Shown piece by piece: positions 50,901 through 62,284 of a DNA stretch of 64,000 nt. Position numbers and translations under genes: made by a program. The DNA comes from Symbiodinium natans (Eukaryota > Sar > Dinophyceae > Suessiales > Symbiodiniaceae), in the NCBI GenBank assembly GCA_905221605.1, contig CAJNDS010002693.1, positions 230,782 through 294,781 of the forward strand, in the 5' to 3' direction. Position 1 is the stretch's first letter. Every line of letters starts with the position of its first letter. Below the pieces are notes generated by a model that saw nothing but the letters and a program-made list of their open reading frames with translations, had not been told where the DNA came from and did no database searches.

Positions 50901-53404
50901 CTGCCTGTGAAGTGGGAAAGATGCGGCTAGCTGCGTGCCAAGGTATGAGTTAAGTTCATGGAGATAGTCGTCGGCGTGAGCAGTCCATGGCAAGCAAGGC
51001 GCTGACTGCATGATTCTGACGACTTCTTCTCTGCCATGAGGGGTGAGCATTGCAGCTCTGTCAATGGACATAGGGCTACAGGTAGGCAAAGCCGCATCTG
51101 TCCATTGAACACGTGCAACAACTGGCACGTGATCAGGCCCGTGGATAGTGGGGAAGTCGCCCCAACTGCCCTCAGTCTTAAAGCCGTTTCTTAAGCTGTC
51201 CGGCACAAGCAGGTAGTCAATGCACCCTGTTTTGCCTTTACCACCGACCCAAGACACTACCGGTCTAGAGCACTCATCAACTTGAGCACTGCAGCCAAAA
51301 GCATGTCGAAGGGCAGTCTCCCTCAGCATCGTTGCAGGCAGATTCTGAGGTTGCGCAGCAAGTGTATCACCGCCCGCTGGCCCTTGTTGGAACCTGGCGT
51401 TGCCGTCCAGGAAAAGGAAAGGCCGGAATTTGCGTGGTATCATTCGCAGACAGCTGTCCAGCCTGTTCCACCACGCCGTGACTATTTCTGTTCCAGCTGC
51501 AGCAGTAGGGCCATGCCCCACTACACACGCCATGGCCATGCTTCCTAAATCAAGCAAGACAACCAGGAGTCTAGGCTCAGCGACAAGGATGGAGGCTTGT
51601 GAAGGACAGAACTGCACTGCCTCTCCAGTATGGCTCTGCGCGAAAGGACAATCTGCTTTGACCCAGAGCTGGCACCCAAACTGGCCAGCATCATTGGGAC
51701 CAGCGTAGACATGATACTCTCCCTGCCTAGACGGCTCGGCGGGCGTATACCTACATTCCTGCAACCCTATGAGGTGGACATCCCGCTGCGCGAACAAGGT
51801 GGCAATTGTGTGCCTCTGCGCCAAGGATTGGAGAGACAGTGTGTTGTAAGTGGCCATGCGGAGCTGCCAGGTCATGACTGGCGGCATCTTCTGGGTTTTG
51901 CAACGCAAGTTAGGCTTGACATGACGGCGTCTGTCACGGTTCGGCCACGTGCACAGAGACGGATGACTGCTGGGCTTTCCCTGAATAGGTCTCATGGTGC
52001 CTGCCTCATCAACCGGCGGTACGGCATGGGAAGGCACAATGGCATTGTCATGCAACCAACACCATTGGAACTCAGTGCTGAGCACAACATTGACGATGTG
52101 GTCCTGCAGGATTGGGTGGCGGCATTTGCCCTGCACAGCTCTTTTGGCAGCAACATCCACAAATTCGTTGAAAGGGTTGCCTGTGTGGCTGGAAATGTGG
52201 CGCCAGTCGAGCCTTGGTACTCGGCTTGTTGCAAGGTGCGCAAGCAGCGCTAGTGCCTCAGACAGCCGATCAGACTGCTTGGGCCAAGCTATGGCCTGCG
52301 CAATCGTCGCTGCCGCTTTGGCATCATAAGCGATGCTGGCTGGTATGTCTGCAACCGAACCTACCATGACCAACGCAGCAGCAAGCGCATAAAGCTCAGC
52401 TTGATGGGAGAGACCTTGCTGTCCTGCCTCTGTTTTGTGCTCATCAGGGAGAGCATTGGCGGCAAAACCAACGAAGCACCAACCGTGCGCTTGACGTGCC
52501 AACGCGCAGACAGCCCAGGCAGCTATCCCAGTGCGTGGGTCATAGGAGCCATCAGTGTACAGGGCGAGCTCGTGAATGGGCTTTTGCACAAGGAAGCACT
52601 CAAGGTCCTGGAGGGCCTGTAGAGTTGTGTGGTGAAGATGTCCTAGCTGACCCCACTCTAATTCCAAGCATCCAAGCCCAAACTCATGAGGGTTAAAGAC
52701 TGAGTCAAGCATGGCAGGCACAGTGGTCGTCAGGAAAGGCTGCACAACATGCACACTTTTGTTGCAGCGCTGGTGGGAGACCTTGACCTGAGACACTGAG
52801 CAGCCTAGGTCTACGACGCCTGGAAGTGCACCTGGGACACCTTGCACAGCGGCACCAGCCTGCGCAGCGACCGAGAAGTGACCTGAGCCTGTGGCACCTG
52901 GGACACCTTGCGCAACGGCACCAGCCTGCGCTGCGACAGGGAAGTGACCTGAACCTGCGGAACCTGGGACACCTTGCGCAACGGCACCAGCCAGTGCTGG
53001 GACCGAGAAGTGACCTGAGCCTGTGGCACCTGGGACACCTTGCGCAACAGCACCAGCCTGCGCAGCGACCGGGAAGTGACCTGAACCTGCGGAACCTGGG
53101 ACACCTTGCGCAACGGCACCAGCCTGCGCTGCGACCGGGAAGTGACCTGAGCCTGTGGCACCTGGGACACCTTGCGCAACGGCACCAGCCTGCGCAGCGA
53201 CCGGGAAGTGACCTGAGCCTGTGGCACCTGGGACACCTTGCGCAACGGCACCAGCCTGCGCAGCGACCGGGAAGTGACCTGAGCCTGTGGCACCTGGGAC
53301 ACCTTGCGCAACGGCACCGGCTTGCGCTGAGACCGGGAAGTGACCTGAACCTGCGGAACCTGGGACACCTTGTGCAACGGCACCAGCCAGTGCTGGGACC
53401 GAGA
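47919..53404 (-). CDS. LINE-like RNase H, AP endonuclease, RT and zinc fingers
   Basis: After repeats in the correct frame (VAQGVPGSAGSGHFPV): RNase H at about 52570-52120 (ALYTDGSYDPRTGIAAW, ELYALAAALV, HISSHTGNPFNEFVDVAAK); AP-type endonuclease at about 51870-51070 (MATYNTLSLQ, IGLQECRY, FLFLDGNARF, GCIDYLL, GPDHVPVVARV); RT at about 50330-49200 (LFIDSKDAYYSV, TWADDVAVPL with the catalytic Asp pair, GASPGAPLAD-like block TGTSPGAPLAD); then two Cys/His fingers (CVVCGGLFSTRAALCSHL, CAVCSMEFWTTPRLRLHL). Endonuclease nicks the target and RT primes from it. RNase H ahead of the endonuclease is unusual; in I-type LINEs it follows the RT. Stop at 47919. Confidence 0.85.
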
Positions 53405-54300
53405 GCAACGGCACCAGCCTGCGCTGCGACCGGGAAGTGACCTGAGCCTGTGGCACCTGGGACACCTTGCGCAACGGCACCAGCCTGCGCAGCGACCGGG
53501 AAGTGACCTGAGCCTGTGGCACCTGGGACACCTTGCGCAACGGCACCGGCTTGCGCTGAGACCGGGAAGTGACCTGAACCTGCGGAACCTGGGACACCTT
53601 GTGCAACGGCACCAGCCAGTGCTGGGACCGAGAAGTGACCTGAGCCTGTGGCATCTGGGACACCTTGCGCAACGGCAACAGCCTGCTCAGCAACAGGGAA
53701 GTGACCTGAACCTGCGGAACCTGGGACACCTTGCGCAACGGCACCAGCCTGCGCTGCGACAGGGAAGTGACCTGAACCTGCGGAACCTGGGACACCTTGC
53801 GCAACGGCACCAGCCTGCGCAGCGACGGGGAAGTGACCTGAACCTGTGGCACCTGGGACACCTTGCGCAACGGCACCGGCTTGCGCTGGGAATGGGAAGT
53901 GACCTGAACCTGCGGAACCTGGGACACCTTGCGCAACGGCACCAGCCTGCGCTGCGACGGGGAAGTGGCCTGAACCTGCGGAACCTGGAACACCTTGCAC
54001 AACGACACCAGCCTGCGCTGCGACCGGGAAGTGACCTGAGCCTGTGGCACCTGGGACACCTTGCGCAACGGCACCAGCCTGCGCTGCGACCCGGAAATGA
54101 CCTGAACCTGCGGAACCTGGGACACCTTGCACAACGGCACCAAGGGCCTGTGCAGCGACCGGGAAGTGACCTGAACCTGCAGTACTTGGGAAGCCTGGGA
54201 CGCCTGGCTCAGCGGCTCCGTCAACCTGCGCTGCAACAGGGTAGGATCCTGGCGGACCTGGGAAGCCTGGGACGCCTGGCGCAATGGCTCCGTCAGCCTG
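52826..54300 (-). repeat. 66-bp tandem repeats encoding a 22-residue unit
   Basis: About 20 copies of a 66-bp unit. Variants alternate PGATGSGHFP and PGSAGSGHFP. One unit at 53404/53405 lacks 35 bp (join GAGA/GCAACG), which shifts frame. The plus strand is also open for long stretches here, a by-product of the repeat. Confidence 0.92.
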
Positions 54301-56199
54301 CGCAGCAACAGGGTAGGAACCTAGCGCTGGAGCACACAGCTTTGTGGGCGGCGCCGGACCATCACGGCTTTGCTCACGTGAGACCAGCTGGAGCTGAGGA
54401 GGATTCTCTGGCTCAGCACAAGAGGAGTCCACCACAGTCGCTGGTTCAGAAGTAAGCAAAGTAGGCATTGCCGGGGTGGTGTAGGGAAGGCTGCTCTCAG
54501 GTGTCGGCACAGAAGCGTCCCTGCGAGTCGGGCAAAAGCCAGCAGACTTGCGCACGTGTGTGACTGTGACATCCGGAGATGCCAGAGCATAACGGGGGCT
54601 GCTTACAGGTTTCGTCAGGGAACCGTCCCTGTGAGTTGGACATGCGTAGGCCATGTGCAAAGTATTCCGAAAGTTGTTAACAACCCTGCATGCCTCAAGC
54701 GTCATTGCATGTAGTGGAGGTTCTAGCCCTTCACAAAAGGAAACATTTCTGAGAAGTTTAGCACCTGGCTTTAGCCAACTGCTTCTATGTACAGGAAAAT
54801 CATGCCACTCAGACAATTTTTTGCTGGCAGCATTCTTACCGAAGCCTTCCTTGCAAAGATCCTTAGGCGCGAAGCAGTCAGAGTGAACTCTCTTCTCAAC
54901 ACAGTTGCTCTCCCACAAGACTGCGGAGGTACATTCACCCGGAAAGCTCAGCGCCGAAGGTCCATGCCAGGAAGACTCCTGACGGCTTGCTTCAACCAGG
55001 TCGTCCTTGATTCTGGGGTCGACGAGCCAGGTGAGCTGATGTCTCGACGAAGTCGCTTCAAAGCACATTTCGTGGTGTTGCTGTAGCGCCAGAAAAGCTG
55101 CACATGCCGGCGAAACATAGTCAGGATCGTTGGTCACTGAATGGCACCCGCGAAAGGCTAAAACGGCCTCGGAGTCATGAAACGGCCTGCCTGCTTCTCG
55201 CAAGCAAACAAACAGGCCTAGCCAAGGGGGCGACTCGTCTGTCTTTTCCCCTGGTTCGCTTTTCCTGGAGCGCCTGGGGGTGCGCTCCCTTGCATCGCTC
55301 GCTGCTTTTGCTGCCGACTCGGATGCATCCTTGAGGGCTGTGTTCAAGGCCGTTGTCAGGCATTGCTGACGCGCCTCGAAGGCTTTGGTCTCCCTGTCTA
55401 CGTCCATGCGTACTTCGCTCTCTGCTTTTGCGGCTTCTGCCACCTCGTCCTCTGTCAAGTCGATGATGCCTTCCGGAGTCTCGCCAGTGGTTGCAGCGGC
55501 AAGTTGCGCCGAAACCGAGGCGAGCTTGGATGCCCATTGCGTCTCTACCTGCGCAAAGTCTTCCATAGCCACTGCTCTCTCCTTGAACTGTTGTTGCAGC
55601 AATTCCTCTATGGAGCGCAGGTATGCTTCCCAATTGCTGGCGTATGTAGCTTTCTGCGTGCGAATGGCTTCTAGTTCTTTGCGCGCCTCTGTCTGCGCGG
55701 AGACCAGCTTGTGCAGGATTTTCCCCTGCACTGAAGCCTGGCCTGTGTTCAGAGCACCTAGTTTTGCTTGCAAATCCGGGGACATCTTTTCTGCAGGGAC
55801 GAGGGCGGCTAGTTGCGCTAGCAACTTTTGCTCCTCTGTCTGCTGGGGTGGCAGCGCTGGGGCACTCACGGCCTTTGGTCCAGGTCCAACCTCTGGTTCT
55901 GGAGGCAGAGGCAGCTGCGCTGCTTGCGGTGCCTGTGGTGTGTGTGGTTTGCCACCCTTGCCTCCCTTCGCTGGTGCCTTTGGCGCCGTGGAAGCTGTTC
56001 CTGGATCTGGTTGCCTTCTGCGCGGCGAAACTCGCCTGCGTGGTGACTTTGCTTGTGAACGCCAGGGCGCGTTCGACCAACTGTCCTCCTTGGCGGTGTA
56101 GGCGTACCACGGCTGCCCACAAAGACCACAAAAAGTCTGTGATCCTTTGACCATGTTGCCACAACTGTTGCACTTCCATGGCTGTGTCCTGCCCGCCAT
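53405..56199 (-). CDS. LINE-like N-terminal (ORF1-like) region
   Basis: The chosen start is ATG at 56199 (MAGRTQPWKCNSCGNMVKGS); the frame is open to about 56421 without an ATG. A zinc ribbon WKCNSC...FCGLCGQPW (RanBP2-like spacing) at residues 8-26, a basic/Pro-rich region, a long predicted coiled coil (EEQKLLAQLAALVPAEKM through LRSIEELLQQQFKERAVAME), a helical region with many Ala/Glu, a Ser/Pro-rich spacer and the 22-residue repeats (VAQGVPGATGSGHFPVAAQA). Zinc ribbon plus coiled coil is in keeping with an RNA-binding ORF1-type protein. The frame runs on to 52705, but past about 53405 it reads the repeats in a wrong frame (CRCARCPRCHRLRSLPGR). Confidence 0.75.
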
Positions 56200-56934
56200 G
56201 GTTGTTTCCGCTGAGCTGCTTCCACGACGAACACTTCTGCCGCGAAGGAGCTCTAGCGCTTGTCTGGGTAAAGAAGTCGGCGCGTGATGACTGCGCAACA
56301 ACTGCGCCGCTCTTCTGACCACCACTGTAGGCACGCTCGCTCCCGACACAAACTGCAGGAGGGTGGCTCGCGCTCGCGTTCGCAAGCGTCTGCGTGCTCT
56401 GTGCCAGGATGGTTCCTTCACGTGGCACTTTCGAGGAATTTTGTCCAGTCAATGTCAACAGAGCAAAGACGAATACAAATCTCATGCACTGAAAGATTGT
56501 TCCAAACACGTCGGCAAAGTTAATTGCAGCGAGGTGCTTGAAGTGAACCGGGCCAGCAAAGAGGTTGGCGCAGCAAAGCGCGGCAGCCTAAATCCAGCTC
56601 AGTCGGAACTCCACGCCAACGACGAAGTCAAGCAAGGTGTGATGTTGATTAGCACAGCCACCGCACTTGCGGACGTGGCGTGCGCGAGGGTTATTACAAC
56701 CACTCTTAGGGCCAGGGCCTCCCACAACGTGGACCTCAAGGGAAACTACACGCTGGCAAGCCGAGACACCTGGGGTTTAGGGTTCAGGGTTTAGGGTTTG
56801 TGCTTCTGTTGGAGCACGACAACGCTTGTGAACCCACGTCCCAGCAAGCGAAAGGACGCCGGTGCCAACTGTTGAGAATGCACTCCGACAATTCATAAAG
56901 GACAGTAAACACACCATTACACCATTACACCATT

Positions 56935-57017
56935 ACACCCTAAACCCTAAACTCTAAACCCTAAACCCTAAACCCTAAACCCTAAACCCTAAACCCTAAA
57001 CCCTAAACCCTAAACCG
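56935..57017 (-). repeat. CCCTAAA array right of the LINE-like element
   Basis: About ten heptamers preceded by ACACCATT triplication (56920-56940). Confidence 0.93.
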
Positions 57018-57590
57018 CTCAAGGAACGCCAGTCCAAAGGGCGCGAACAACAAGCAGAGCCTAGATGAAAGAAGAATCCGACATCAAAGCAATCGCCACA
57101 TCTCCAAGACAGGTAAGAGCATGGCCATGGAAAAAGCGCCAGCAATCCAGACGTCAGTTACAAACAAATCTAAACACCCCCCCCCCCCAGAAACAGACAA
57201 AACACATCTAGAAAATTTAGCAAAGCCGGAAGCAAACCCAGCAGTTCTTGAACACATACGCAGCAAACCAATGTTCCAAAAACCCAGACACATATAGCAA
57301 CAAGAAGTGCGAACAATCCAACAGTAGCGAAAGGAAAATTATCAATAAAACGCTCTGCAACATAGCGAAACATGGCAAGTTAAATGAACATTCATCGATA
57401 TTCAAAACCAGAAGCTTGCTACAACAAACACACAAGCAAACAACACACACACACACACACACAGAGAGCACGCAAACGAATGAAGCGAACCAAGTCAGAA
57501 CACACTCAAACCACAACAACTGTCTAAGAACTATTTCTGTTGCTGGAACCCCCTAAACCTCCCCCCCCACCTCCACCCCCCCAGTCAAGT
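57018..57590. other. Intron interior, A/C-rich
   Basis: No gene supported. Contains a poly-C run (57178-57189) and a CA microsatellite (57429-57463). Confidence 0.5.
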
Positions 57591-57601
57591 GCTCTTCACA
57601 G

Positions 57602-58052
57602 GAGGACGAGGAGGAGGCGAAGGGGAAAGACGGCAAGAAGGGCAAGGCGCGTGTGTGTAGGGTCTACTAGGGTCTGGGGTTCGGGTTTAGGGGTTTAGGG
57701 GTTTAGGGGTTTAGGGTTTAGGGTTTAGGGTTTAGGGTTTAGGGTTTAGGGTTTAGGGTTTAGGGGTATACGCTTTTGGGTGTCCAGTGGTTTCCTGCAC
57801 TTCCTCCGATGTGCCCCCGCGCCCCACTCGAGCCGTTCCCAAAGAGGTCCTCAACCCCTGAACCCTAAACCCTAAACCCTAAACCCTAAACCCTAAACCC
57901 TAAACCCTAAACCCTAAACCCTAAACCCGAAATAACCTGCGGCTTCCTTGGGTTCTTGCGTACGCCCCTAACGCCCCGAAAGACGCAGCCCCAGGATGCC
58001 AAAGGAAAGGATGACAAAGCCAAGGGCAAGGGCGGCAAAGGGGGAAAGAAAG
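57602..58052 (+). CDS. DRC11: DRC11/IQCA1-like gene, Lys/Gly-rich linker exons
   Basis: Exons 57602-57646 (EDEEEAKGKDGKKGK, GC donor) and about 57995-58052 (DAKGKDDKAKGKGGKGGKKG, GC donor). Family members have a comparable KKGKKGK-rich linker before the AAA+ domain, so these fit as the continuation after the LINE-like insertion. Low complexity makes the assignment weaker than for upstream exons. Confidence 0.5.
57676..57768 (+). repeat. TTTAGGG array after the 57646 exon
   Basis: Starts about 30 bases past the GC donor; pairs with 57858-57930. Confidence 0.94.
57858..57930 (-). repeat. CCCTAAA array before the 57995 exon
   Basis: Closes the same intron, giving G-rich opening and C-rich closing ends about 90 bases apart. 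Confidence 0.94.
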
Positions 58053-58345
58053 GCGCGGCACTGCGATTCGATTCGAGGGAAGAGGTGTTCAGGGCGTTCG
58101 GATGTTTTTTGGGGCTTCTAGGTGCCTTCCTTTTTGACGGGTTTTTGTGGTTTGTATTGTTTTTTTAAAGATCCTTTCTTTTTGACGGGTTTTTGTGTTT
58201 TGTATTGTTTTTTTTTAAGATTCTTCTTCTTGAGGTTTGGGGTAGGGAGCAACCTTTTTCCACCAGAATGGGACCTGAGAAGAGCAGACCGACCCCGATT
58301 TCCAGCCTTCGGTCCCTGCAAAGGTTCCCGTAGGCTGTTTGTAGG

Positions 58346-58480
58346 GTTTGGGGTTTAGGGTTTAGGGTTTAGGGTTTAGGGTTTATATAGGGTTTAGGGT
58401 GAGAGTGCGAGAAGCCTTGTGGCCCTAAACCCGAAGCCCAAAGCCTTCAACCCTCAACCCTAAGCCCTAAGCCCTAACTA
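58346..58480. repeat. TTTAGGG then CCCTAAA-derived arrays
   Basis: G-rich at 58346-58403, C-rich at 58422-58480. Confidence 0.88.
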
Positions 58481-58519
58481 GCAGCACCTGAAGGCCTACG
58501 TCCCCAAGACTCGCGACCT

Positions 58520-58665
58520 CCCCCTAAACCCTAAACCCTAAACCCTAAACCCTAAACCCTAAACCCTAAACCCTAAACCCTAAACCCTAAACCCTAAACC
58601 CTAAACCCTAAACCCTAAACCCTAAACCCTAAACCCTAAACCCTAAACCCTAAACCCTAAACCTA
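58520..58665 (-). repeat. Long clean CCCTAAA array
   Basis: About 20 perfect heptamers, one of the cleanest runs in the window. Confidence 0.96.
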
Positions 58666-58774
58666 GTGGTTTTCCGTCGTTTGGATGGTTTGGGGGCTGT
58701 TAGGTTTGTTTTTTCAGAGGGGGGTTTAGGGGGGTTTAAGGTTTAAGGGGGCTTTAAGAAGTTTCAGGGGGGTT

Positions 58775-59335
58775 AAACCGTAAACCCTAAACCCTAAACC
58801 CTAAAACCTAAACCCTCACCCCTAAACCCTAAACCTCTCTTCCCTATATAGTGTAGGCCTTGGGAAGTTATCGGGCGCAAGGTCATATGTTTATTGATCA
58901 CAAGCTCGTTCGGTCCAAGCGACCGTGGTGCCCAGTAAAAAATATGACCTTCGACGACTCGGAGTGTTATTTTTGTTGGGCACAGGATCATATTGGTCAA
59001 GCACCTCCTAATGTTTTGGGATTCTTTGGGCGGGTGGGTATTCTTCCAACGCTCGAGTGATTGCTTGACTAGTGCTAGTGAATGCCTGGAACCCTTAAAC
59101 CCTAAACCCTAAACCCTAAACCCTAGACCCTAAACCCTAAACCCTAAGGGGGGCATAAGAGGGGCCTTTAAGTGCATCTCTTGGCCCAGGCAAGGATGCC
59201 GAGGCGGAGGAAGAGCCGCTGGAGGCGGTGGTGGATCCGCTGGAGGGGGAGCCCCCATGTGTGGGTTTAGGGCATTTGGGGTTTATCGGGTTTAGGGTTT
59301 AGGGTTGAGGGTTTAGGGTCTAGGGTTTAGAGTTT
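58775..59335. repeat. Heptamer arrays around 59 kb
   Basis: C-rich at 58775-58845 and 59092-59150; G-rich at 59262-59335, the last two flanking the 59190 exon-like island. Confidence 0.85.
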
Positions 59336-59477
59336 GGGGCTAGTTTCTCTAAATTAGGGTCCTTTTTCGGTGCCATACTACTTCAGGGGACCTAAGCAGT
59401 GGACAAGCCCAAAGCCGACATTGCAATTCTTCGCTTCTGTGTGTCGAAGTGCCAATTCAGCATGCTCTTCCTGCCAC

Positions 59478-59525
59478 CCTAAACCCTAAACCCGAAACCC
59501 GAAACCCTAAACCCTGAACCCGAAA
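59478..59525 (-). repeat. CCCTAAA array
   Basis: Short, with CCCGAAA variants. Confidence 0.85.
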
Positions 59526-59961
59526 TGTTCTTGCCAGATGGCTCGTGAGTGTGAAGATGAAGGTGACAGAGCATGACAGCCCTTGGCACCTTGCTTGTAG
59601 ACGTCTCGCTGCCAGCCGCCAACGCCCTGCCGGCAGACGTCGTTGGCTCACAGAGTTTTTCCTTTTTTGTTGTTTCTGCTCCCCTCTTATCCCCCTACGC
59701 AGCAACCAGACCCGTGGTTCGTAGCAGCTTCTCCACCCCCAAAGCCACACATTCCAGCCAACTCGCTCAGTCTTCTTCCCAGCCTTGAGCCCTGAGCCCA
59801 GAAGCCTGAACCCCGAGTGCGTCAGTCTAAAAAGAAGGCTTGCCCACCACGCCCCCCACCTCCATTCGCCGCATGAGTTCGGGGCCGGCGTCTCAGACCA
59901 GGGGGAGGTTAGGGTTGAGGGCTCGGGGGTTTTGGGAGCTCAAGGTTCGGCCTTCTATATG

Positions 59962-60122
59962 TATCGTATACATGCATATATGCATATATGCATATATGCA
60001 TATATGCATATATGCATATATGCATATACGCATATATGCATATTTGCATACATGCATATATGCATATATGCATATATTCACATATTCATATGTCCATACA
60101 TATACATATATATATGTATATG

Positions 60123-60188
<66 letters not shown>

Positions 60189-60193
60189 TAGAT
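59962..60193. repeat. ATGCAT/ATATAT microsatellite
   Basis: (CATATATG)n with TGCATA words, then TATATA(G/T) runs. It creates long spurious open frames on both strands. Confidence 0.95.
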
Positions 60194-60344
60194 ACCTACA
60201 CAGCACATGTACAAATAGTCTATAAGTGCATGTGCATCGACCCTACCTTCCGCCGGACCCCGGACCCCAAAGGCCGTCCTGAGCCTGCGTTGTCACGCAG
60301 CCAACAAGCCCCTAATTTCCAGGCACTCTCTTTCAGGTCTCGGT

Positions 60345-61086
60345 CCTAAGCACCCTAAACTCTAAATTCTAGGCCCTGAGCCCTAAACCCTAAACCCTAA
60401 AGCCTAAACCCTAACCCCTAAACCCTTCTTGTATTTCATCGTTATTGTTCCTCTGCTTTTGAACAAGTTTTTGTGCCATAAACAATTTCATCGTTTGTTG
60501 GTGGTGGGGGGGTGTGGAGTCTGGGTTCCTTCCTGGCAAGGCTTCCGAGATGCTTCGTCTCCAAGCGACTTCTACGAATTTGCTTAAGAACCCCAAAAGA
60601 AGAAAAAGACTAATCATCCCTATATTACCCTTAATAAGGAAGAATATGTTATATTTTTTTGGGGGGTTCTTAAGCAATTAGTAGATTTGCGCTTGAGCTT
60701 CGGGTCGTTTTAGCAGGCGGCTCCTTTGGGTCCGGCTGCGTGGGTCCCCGGTGGCTGCTGACAACCCGAAGGGTTTAGGGTTTAGGGTTTAGGGTTTAGG
60801 TTTAGGGTTTCGGGTTTAGGGTTTACAGTTTTGGCTAAACTCCATCGGCTCATGTCCTTGATCTCCGCTGCCGAGGCATGTGGGGCTTTCTGCACGATGC
60901 CGAAGGCCGGGGGCTTGCGCAGGGGCATTGCTGCTGCGATTTCGGGCGGGAGGGTTAAGGCGAAGGTTCCTAAACCCCAAACCCTAAACCCTAAACCCTA
61001 AGCCCAAAACCCTAAACCCTAAACCCTAAACCCCAAACCCTAAACCCTAAACCCTAAACCCTGAGCCCTAAACCCTAAACTCTACT
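60345..61086. repeat. Heptamer arrays around 60.3-61.1 kb
   Basis: C-rich at 60349-60425, G-rich at 60772-60826, C-rich at 60970-61086. The sequence between (60430-60760) shows no gene I can support. Confidence 0.85.
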
Positions 61087-61177
61087 CCTGAGTGCGAGCT
61101 TCGAACTAGAGCACGTGGAACCCAAGGATAGCCGCACTTCTGACCCAACGAGAAGCCCTCAAGTCCCCGAGTATGGC

Positions 61178-61450
61178 TGTTTAGGGTTTAGGGTTCAGGG
61201 TTTAGGGTTTCGGGTTTAGGGTTTAGGGTTTAGGGTTGAGGGGCACCCTAACCCTAAACCCTAAACCTAAGAGCCGAGAGTCATGTTATCTGGTGGCAAG
61301 CGCGCTGAACCTTCCAAGCAAGCCCTCAACCCCAAACCCTAAACCCCAAACCCCAAACCCTTAAACCCCTAAACCCCCATACCCTAAACCCTAAACCCCA
61401 AACCCCAAACCCTAAACCCTAAACCCCCTAAAACCCTACAACCCTAAGCC
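61178..61450. repeat. TTTAGGG then CCCTAAA arrays
   Basis: G-rich at 61180-61240, C-rich at 61244-61270 and 61325-61447, ahead of the 61478 exon-like island. Confidence 0.88.
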
Positions 61451-61559
61451 TTGGATTCTGAAGAGCTCCCGCCTGCAGTCTCCCTGGGATCCATCAACCG
61501 TGGGCTGATGTTGCCCATGAGCCGAGAGAGCTGGATCCTCAAAGAGGCCTGGGTTTTTT

Positions 61560-61615
61560 TTGGTTTAGGGTTTAGGGTTTAGGGTTTAGGGTTTAGGGTT
61601 TAGGGTTTAGGGGTA
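61560..61615 (+). repeat. TTTAGGG array after the 61546 exon-like island
   Basis: Follows a GC donor-like site by about 15 bases, as at confirmed exons. Confidence 0.92.
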
Positions 61616-62284
61616 GGGATTAGGGCAGTAGCGCTTCGGGTAGGGCTTTGCTAAGCCGACATCTTAAGGCGATGTCCCGGTGTTTTTGGGGGTCTGCTGG
61701 CCGACTGAGGTTGGTTCCGAGGGTGCAGGATGTTGAGTAAGCCCTAAACCCTCATGCCCCGAGCACAGACAATTTTTTTCCGTTTCTGGTGGGCGGCACC
61801 CTAAGCCCCAACCCCAAACCGAAACCCCAGGCGGTATATTCTCTTCACTAAGCCCTAAATGCACCCTTGATTTCCAATGTCGGACTCCCTTACATCCGAC
61901 TAAACTCAATACCTCAAAAAACCACTAAACCTGCTGGCGCCTGCGATGCTATGCAAGACGACGAGGAGACTTTTGCAACTGCGCCGATCCAGTATGGGCG
62001 GAAGCTCCACTGCCTCTGGAACTACGACAGACAAGGCGAAATGCAAAGAAGTCACGAGCGACATGGAAACCGTCGTGGATCCCACGGTCGCGAGAGTCCA
62101 AGCGGACATGGGCGGCTCCGATCTTCGAATGTGTGTTTGCTGTTTTTGACTTGCCACTCTGGCAAGACAAGAATTATTTGCTGGCACGGGGTGACGTGGA
62201 TACCTGGCAAGCTTTCGAGGCTGCACACAAGAGGAGAGCAGGTTTTGTTGGCCAAGTCACTTCGTCATGAGCCTCAAGCGCTAG

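Larger units (their letters stand above)
47875..56772 (-). mobile_element. LINE-like non-LTR retrotransposon, minus strand
   Basis: Reading right to left: zinc-ribbon and coiled-coil N-terminal region, 66-bp repeats, RNase H, AP-type endonuclease, RT and C-terminal C2H2-like fingers. No LTRs. On the minus strand both flanks are heptamer repeat (ACCCTAAACCCC before the 5' end, AAACCCTAAACCCC after the 3' end), so it sits inside a telomere-like array in an intron of the DRC11-like gene. Exact ends and target duplication cannot be separated from the repeat. A 35-bp deletion in the repeat block breaks the frame between the two halves. Confidence 0.88.

Noticed and set aside
52826-54455. Long plus-strand open frames across the 66-bp repeats (QRHQPAQRPGSDLSLWHLGH type)
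   Set aside because: They are the antisense of the LINE-like repeat; a 66-bp unit without a stop stays open in several frames. No domain is present.
59785-60349. Open frames rich in YMHICIYA in both strands
   Set aside because: Translation of an ATGCAT/ATAT microsatellite.
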